Below are positions 6,390 through 9,624 of a stretch of DNA of 9,624 nucleotides, one piece after another. How positions within the stretch are numbered: position 1 is the first letter of the stretch; every line of letters starts with the position of its first letter. The position numbers and the translations under genes were made by a program. The notes under the pieces are model-generated. The model was not told the DNA's origin. It ran no database searches and was given only the letters and a program-made list of their open reading frames with translations. This DNA is from JACQAI01 sp035507915 (GTDB lineage Bacteria > Pseudomonadota > Alphaproteobacteria > Elsterales > Elsteraceae), in assembly GCA_035507915.1 (NCBI GenBank), contig DATJNS010000463.1, positions 1 to 9,624 of the forward strand, given 5' to 3'.

Positions 6390-7025
6390 TCAGGCGGCGC
6401 TGCGGCGCGCCTGCTCCGCCTTGTAGAGCGCGAGCTCCTCTGCCATCGCCTTGGCGACGCTTGGGCGCTGCTGCAGACCCTCGAAGTAGCTCTGCACCGC
6501 CGGCCAACGCGCAAGCTCGATCCCGGCGAAGCGCGCCCAGTTCAGCACCGTCACGAGGTAGCAGTCGGCGATCGAGAAGCGATCGAGCACGAACGCGCGC
6601 CCGGCGAGCTGCGCGTCGAGATACGCGAACCGCTGCTCCGCCTTGTCGCGCGCATACGCCTTGGCGCCGTCGTTGCTGCGCGGATCGAGCAACGGGTTGA
6701 ACACCAGCTTGTGGAGCTCCGAGGTGATGAAGTTGAGCCACTGCTGCAGGCGATAACGCTCGGACCCCGCCGGCGGCGCGAGATGCGCCTGCGGATAGGT
6801 GTCCGCGACGACCTGCAGCACCACGGGATTCTCGGTGACGAGGTCGCCCGCGTCGGTGCGCAGCGCCGGGACCTGCCCCATCGGATTGACGGCGCGGAAG
6901 TCGGCGCCGTCGTCGAGACGCTTGGCCCTGAGATCGACCGCATGGAACACGGCGTCGGCACCGGCTTCGTAGAGCGCGATGCGGGTCGCCATCGAGCAGG
7001 CGAGCGGGGCGAAATACAGCTCCAT
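6390..7025 (-). CDS. Glutathione S-transferase, beta-class-like
   Basis: This cytosolic enzyme conjugates or reduces with glutathione. The 211 residues are standard length. The N-terminal thioredoxin-like domain (1-78) begins MELYFAPLACSMATRIAL with Cys10, the characteristic residue of bacterial beta-class GSTs. It contains the cis-Pro motif GQVPAL (50-55) and E65, where the usual ES pair reads EN. The helical domain has H105, matching the conserved His106 of the class, and the N-capping box SIAD (151-154). AAAGGAGA about seven bases before the ATG at 7025 fixes the start; the frame is open further upstream but that part crosses the regulatory region. The gene is divergent from a TetR-type regulator with a 90 bp gap, a common regulator-target layout. 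A hairpin of GCGCGC arms (6367-6372/6384-6389) follows the stop but has no T-run. Substrate unknown. Confidence 0.92.
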   Translation of the reverse strand: MELYFAPLACSMATRIALYEAGADAVFHAVDLRAKRLDDGADFRAVNPMGQVPALRTDAGDLVTENPVVLQVVADTYPQAHLAPPAGSERYRLQQWLNFITSELHKLVFNPLLDPRSNDGAKAYARDKAEQRFAYLDAQLAGRAFVLDRFSIADCYLVTVLNWARFAGIELARWPAVQSYFEGLQQRPSVAKAMAEELALYKAEQARRSAA

Positions 7026-7058
7026 GACAGATCTCCTTTGAGGGGTGGCGGGGGCCGG

Positions 7059-7086
7059 TTGATTTTCATACCGTTTCGCATAAAAT
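7059..7086 (+). promoter_or_regulatory. Promoter of the TetR-type regulator
   Basis: TTGATT (7059-7064, four of six -35 matches) and TAAAAT (7081-7086, five of six -10 matches) are separated by 16 bp in the only AT-rich stretch of this neighbourhood. The start of transcription would be near 7093. The candidate operator lies almost exactly between the two boxes. Confidence 0.45.
7064..7085. promoter_or_regulatory. Candidate TetR-type operator between the GST and regulator genes
   Basis: The arms TTTCATAC (7064-7071) and GCATAAAA (7078-7085) form an imperfect inverted repeat, matching at six of eight positions, around a 6 bp centre. The size and position, inside the regulator's own promoter and upstream of the divergent GST gene, suit a TetR-family dimer that represses itself and its neighbour. 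Binding is inferred. Confidence 0.45.
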
Positions 7087-7115
7087 AGAGATCCGGTCAA
7101 AGGTTTTATTGCGAG

Positions 7116-7817
7116 ATGGTACAAAAACCGACGGCGAAACGTGGACGGCCGCGCGCCTACGACCCCGACACCGCGCTCGCGCGCGCGATGGGCGTGTTCT
7201 GGGATCAGGGCTACGCCGCGACTTCGCTCGACGACATCAGCGCCGCCACCGGCATGAACCGGCCTAGCCTCTACGGCGCGTTCGGCGACAAGCACACGCT
7301 CTACCGCGAGACCATCGAGCGCTACCGGGCGGGCGCACGCGCCGCGATGACGGCGGCGCTCGCCGAGGACCGTCCGCTGGCCGAAGGACTCGAGCGCGTC
7401 TACCAGACGGCACTGTCGTACTACTTCCCGGAAGGCGGCACGCCGCGCGGTTGCTTCATGATCGGCACCGCGGTCACCGAGGCGGTGCGCGACGACGCGG
7501 TGCGGACCGCGCTGGCCGCCGGGCTGGTGGAAATCGACCGCGCGTTCGAGACGCGCATGCGCCTTGCCCGCGAGCGTGGCGAGCTGCCGCGCGGCGCCGA
7601 TCCTGTCCAGCTCGCGCGCCTCGCGTCCGCGGTGCTCTATTTCCTCGCGGTCCGCTCGCGCGCCGGCGACAAGCGCGCCGCGCTCGAGGCGACGGTACGC
7701 GTCGGCATCGCGCTGATCTGCGGGCCGCCGCCGCGCGGCCGGCGCCGGGCGGCCGACGCCCTTATTTCTTCTTCGACTGCCAGAGCCCGAGCATCGCGCC
7801 GGTCGGGTCGGCGATGA
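7116..7817 (+). CDS. TetR/AcrR family transcriptional regulator
   Basis: The 233-residue protein is a one-component repressor or activator. The basic N-terminus (KRGRPRAYD, 8-16) leads into the TetR DNA-binding domain; the helix-turn-helix is LDDISAATGMNRPSLYGAFGD at 38-58, ending in the family-typical SLYGAFGDKHTLY. The remaining helical region (about 65-200, including GCFMIGTAVTEAV) is the ligand and dimer domain and resembles regulators with a TetR C-terminal domain of the YxaF/Rv-type kind, without a clear ligand. The final 30 or so residues are a Pro/Arg/Ser-rich tail (from GPPPRGRRR) that runs 56 bp into the convergent VOC gene; typical relatives stop near residue 200. The ribosome site is weak (AAAGG at 7099-7103 is rather far). 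The likely targets are its own gene and the divergent GST. Confidence 0.9.
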   Translation: MVQKPTAKRGRPRAYDPDTALARAMGVFWDQGYAATSLDDISAATGMNRPSLYGAFGDKHTLYRETIERYRAGARAAMTAALAEDRPLAEGLERVYQTALSYYFPEGGTPRGCFMIGTAVTEAVRDDAVRTALAAGLVEIDRAFETRMRLARERGELPRGADPVQLARLASAVLYFLAVRSRAGDKRAALEATVRVGIALICGPPPRGRRRAADALISSSTARARASRRSGRR

Positions 7818-8127
7818 TCGAGAACGCCCCCTCGTCCATCACGTCGGTGACGTCGCGCACCACCGTGGCGCCCAACGTCCTGGCCTTGGCGGTCGCCGCC
7901 TTGACGTCGTCGACGTTGACGTAGGCGAGCCACATCGACGGCGCGCCCGGCATCGGATGCTTCATCATGCCGCCGCCGGTGCCCTCGCCGACGCGGATCA
8001 ACGTGTACGTCATGCCGCCGCCCATCTCGACGTCGTTCAGAGTCCAGTCGAACAGGGACTGGTAGAAGCCCTTCGCCTTGGCGACGTCGGTGGTCGCCAG
8101 CTCGACATGCACGAACGGATTGCCCAT
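7762..8127 (-). CDS. VOC family protein (glyoxalase/bleomycin-resistance fold)
   Basis: A single vicinal-oxygen-chelate domain of 121 residues, the usual size of subunits that dimerise to build the active sites. Two beta-alpha-beta-beta-beta modules can be followed: NPFVHVELATTDVAKAKGFY (3-22) opens the first, MWLAYVNVDDVKAATAKA (65-82) the second, which ends IIADPTGAMLGLWQ (104-117). H7 is in the position of the first metal ligand; the final ligand position near the C-terminus is occupied by GLWQ rather than the Glu seen in glyoxalase I, so this is probably not a true glyoxalase I. GAGGAGG about seven bases before the ATG gives a firm start. It overlaps the end of the TetR gene tail to tail. 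The substrate is unknown; the closest informal match is the small 'VOC/antigen Cfp30B-like' group. Confidence 0.88.
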   Translation of the reverse strand: MGNPFVHVELATTDVAKAKGFYQSLFDWTLNDVEMGGGMTYTLIRVGEGTGGGMMKHPMPGAPSMWLAYVNVDDVKAATAKARTLGATVVRDVTDVMDEGAFSIIADPTGAMLGLWQSKKK

Positions 8128-8212
8128 GACCGTCCTCCTCGCTCTTCATCGCGACAACGCCGCGTTTCTAGCGAAGGTTCGCGACCCTATTGTGACCGGC
8201 GGACCAGCCCCA

Positions 8213-8241
8213 TTGTCCGGGCCGCCGCGCCTCCCTATCAT
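8213..8241 (+). promoter_or_regulatory. Sigma70-type promoter for the CmcJ-family gene
   Basis: TTGTCC (8213-8218, four of six) and TATCAT (8236-8241, five of six) are spaced by 17 bp. The predicted start near 8248 leaves a leader of about 19 bases that contains the ribosome site. Confidence 0.5.
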
Positions 8242-8266
8242 CGGATAGACGCGGCAGGAGAGCCCC

Positions 8267-9097
8267 ATGGCGCAGACCCTCGATGCGACCGCCGTCGAGA
8301 CGATCGAGGCGACGGTCAATTATCTCCTGAACACCGGCGACACGCCGTTCACCTATACGGGCGGGCCGGGCTCGACCGAGGTGCGGACCGGCGGCACGAC
8401 CGATCCGCGGCGCGTCACGATCCACAACGGACGGCTCGCCGCCGACCGCTTCGCGCTCGAGCGCGACGGTTTTTGCTTCGTGCGTCACGACACCAAGATC
8501 GCCGACTTCTTCGACGAGGCGGCGGTGCGCTCGATCTATTACGCCGAGATGGAAGCGCTGGTGAAACGGGAGAGCGGCGCCCGGCGCGTGGTGGTGTTCG
8601 ACCACACCCTGCGTACTGCCGACGATGCCGACCGTGAAGCCCGCAAGATCCGCGAGGTCGTGCGCCGCGTCCACAACGACTACACCGAATGGTCTGGCCC
8701 GCAGCGTGTGCGCGACATCCTGCCGGACGAGGCAGACGCGCTGCTCGCCGGCCGTTTCGCGATCATCCAGGTGTGGCGGCCGATCCGCCATCCGGTCGAG
8801 AGCTTCCCGCTGGCGATCTGCGACGCGCGCAGCATTCCGTTCTCCGACTTCGTGATCTCCGAGCGGCGCTACCCCGGGCGCGTCGGGCAGACCTACGCGG
8901 TCGCCTTCAATCCCGAGCATCGCTGGTACTGGTTCCCGCGCATGCGGCGCGACGAGGCCCTGGTCTTCAAGGTCTACGACTCGCTCAAGGACGGCCGCGC
9001 GCGCTGGACCGCGCACACCGCGTTCGACGACCCGACCGCCCCGCCCGGCGCGCGGCCGCGCGAGAGCATCGAGATCCGCACGCTGGCGTTCTTCTGA
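8267..9097 (+). CDS. CmcJ/NvfI family oxidoreductase (putative Fe(II)/2-oxoglutarate enzyme)
   Basis: The 276 residues match the CmcJ/AsaB/NvfI family, named after a cephamycin 7-alpha-methoxylation partner and fungal oxidoreductases of natural-product pathways; many bacterial members have no known role. Recognisable stretches are ARRVVVFDHTLR (105-116), VHNDYTEWSGPQRV (135-148), FAIIQVWRPIRHPVESFPLA (164-183), WYWFPRMRRDEALVFKVYDS (220-239) and TAHTAFDD (248-255). H136, D138 and H250 could form the 2-His-1-carboxylate iron site, and R265 or R271 could hold 2-oxoglutarate; these assignments are inferred from pattern and spacing. CAGGAGAG, ending five bases before the ATG, is a good ribosome site. 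No biosynthetic cluster surrounds it, so it may act on a small primary or xenobiotic compound. The GST-like gene starts 69 bp downstream on the same strand. Confidence 0.88.
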   Translation: MAQTLDATAVETIEATVNYLLNTGDTPFTYTGGPGSTEVRTGGTTDPRRVTIHNGRLAADRFALERDGFCFVRHDTKIADFFDEAAVRSIYYAEMEALVKRESGARRVVVFDHTLRTADDADREARKIREVVRRVHNDYTEWSGPQRVRDILPDEADALLAGRFAIIQVWRPIRHPVESFPLAICDARSIPFSDFVISERRYPGRVGQTYAVAFNPEHRWYWFPRMRRDEALVFKVYDSLKDGRARWTAHTAFDDPTAPPGARPRESIEIRTLAFF

Positions 9098-9166
9098 TTT
9101 GCCTTTTGCCGGCGCGCCCTGGGCGTGCGATCATCCGCCGTTCCCCCATTTCCTCGTGAGGTCGCC

Positions 9167-9624
9167 ATGGCGAAATACATGCTGGTCAGCTTCAAGACCT
9201 GCCCCTGGGTGCAGCGCTCCGCGATCCTGCTCCGCGAGAAGAACACGCCGTTCGAGTTCCGCCACATCGAGCCGGACAACCGGCCCGACTGGTTCCTCGC
9301 CATCTCGCCGCACAAGAAGGTTCCGGTGCTGCGCATCGACGACAAGGTCTCGTTGTTCGAGTCGAGCGCGATCAACGAGTATCTCGATGAGACCATCGAG
9401 CCGCGGCTGCATCCCGCCGATCCGATCGAGCGCGCGATCAACCGCGCCTGGACCGACTACGTGCCGACCTTCGCATCGGCCGTGACCGGCACGGGCTACG
9501 CCGCCACCGAGGCCGACTACGACAAGGCCGCCGAGGGCATCACGGTGCCGTTCGAGCGGCTCGAGAAGGCGCTCGAGAAGCAGGGCAGCGGACCGTTCTT
9601 CAACGGCGCCAAGTACTCGCTGGT
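9167..9624 (+). CDS. Glutathione S-transferase family protein (partial, C-terminus off right edge)
   Basis: The frame opens at the ATG at 9167 and is still open at the window edge, giving 152 residues. The thioredoxin-like domain starts AKYMLVSFKTCPWVQRSA with a CPW motif; C12 would be the catalytic cysteine, as in omega-class-like GSTs and related thiol transferases rather than the Tyr/Ser classes. HKKVPVL has the cis-Pro, and LFESSAINEYL (about 64-74) carries the Glu-Ser pair that binds the glutathione gamma-glutamyl group. The helical domain begins near residue 85 and is cut at GPFFNGAKYSL. GTGAGG at 9156-9161 is the likely ribosome site. It differs clearly from the GST at 6390-7025, so the two are not a recent duplication. 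It follows the CmcJ-family gene by 69 bp and may be co-transcribed. The missing end prevents a finer class call. Confidence 0.88.
   Translation, partial: MAKYMLVSFKTCPWVQRSAILLREKNTPFEFRHIEPDNRPDWFLAISPHKKVPVLRIDDKVSLFESSAINEYLDETIEPRLHPADPIERAINRAWTDYVPTFASAVTGTGYAATEADYDKAAEGITVPFERLEKALEKQGSGPFFNGAKYSL

Noticed and set aside
7026..7295. Longer GST frame reaching upstream to 7295
   Set aside because: It would cross the regulatory region and lie antisense to the TetR DNA-binding domain; AAAGGAGA before the ATG at 7025 settles the start.
8149..8184. Two TCGCGA sites 30 bp apart plus GCGAAGGTTCGC upstream of the VOC gene as an operator
   Set aside because: TCGCGA is common in GC-rich genomes and the arms are short; spacing alone is not enough evidence.

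Overview
The window is GC-rich, densely packed chromosomal DNA from a proteobacterium. I lean towards a metabolically versatile alphaproteobacterium such as a Reyranella- or Bradyrhizobium-like soil organism. This rests on the strong GC bias at third codon positions, the style of the proteins (HTH-fused citrate synthase beside GltA, NtaA-type flavin monooxygenase, CmcJ-type protein, many GSTs) and the short intergenic gaps; it is not a firm taxonomic call. I saw no rRNA, tRNA, IS element, CRISPR array or phage gene. Ten protein genes are supported, two of them cut by the window edges.

Left part (1-2009): a divergent pair of citrate synthase genes. The leftward gene, which runs off the left edge, has an N-terminal winged-HTH DNA-binding domain in front of a citrate-synthase domain. 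The rightward gene is a full-length GltA-type citrate synthase with all catalytic residues. The short gap between them is an AT-rich island with two palindromes, a direct repeat and a perfect -35 hexamer, so the HTH-bearing paralogue may regulate the pair.

Middle left (2017-4255, minus strand): a two-gene operon, a TauD-type Fe(II)/2-oxoglutarate dioxygenase followed by an NtaA/DszA-type flavin monooxygenase. This suggests scavenging of an organosulfur or related organic compound. Divergent from it (4547-5575) is a secreted, single-domain relative of the UshA-type 5'-nucleotidase/cyclic phosphodiesterase in which nearly every metal-binding and catalytic residue has been replaced. This apparent pseudoenzyme is the most unusual item in the window. 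A PAPS-dependent sulfotransferase-like gene (5560-6309, minus) overlaps its 3' end.

Right part (6390-9624): a beta-class-like glutathione S-transferase divergent from a TetR-type regulator, with a likely operator and promoter between them. A small VOC-fold protein overlaps the end of the TetR gene tail to tail. A CmcJ/NvfI-family putative Fe(II)/2OG oxidoreductase follows, then a second, different GST-like gene that runs off the right edge. The set looks like accessory oxidation and glutathione-linked detoxification functions. Except for the TauD/flavin-monooxygenase pair, the genes are mostly single transcription units arranged divergently or convergently.
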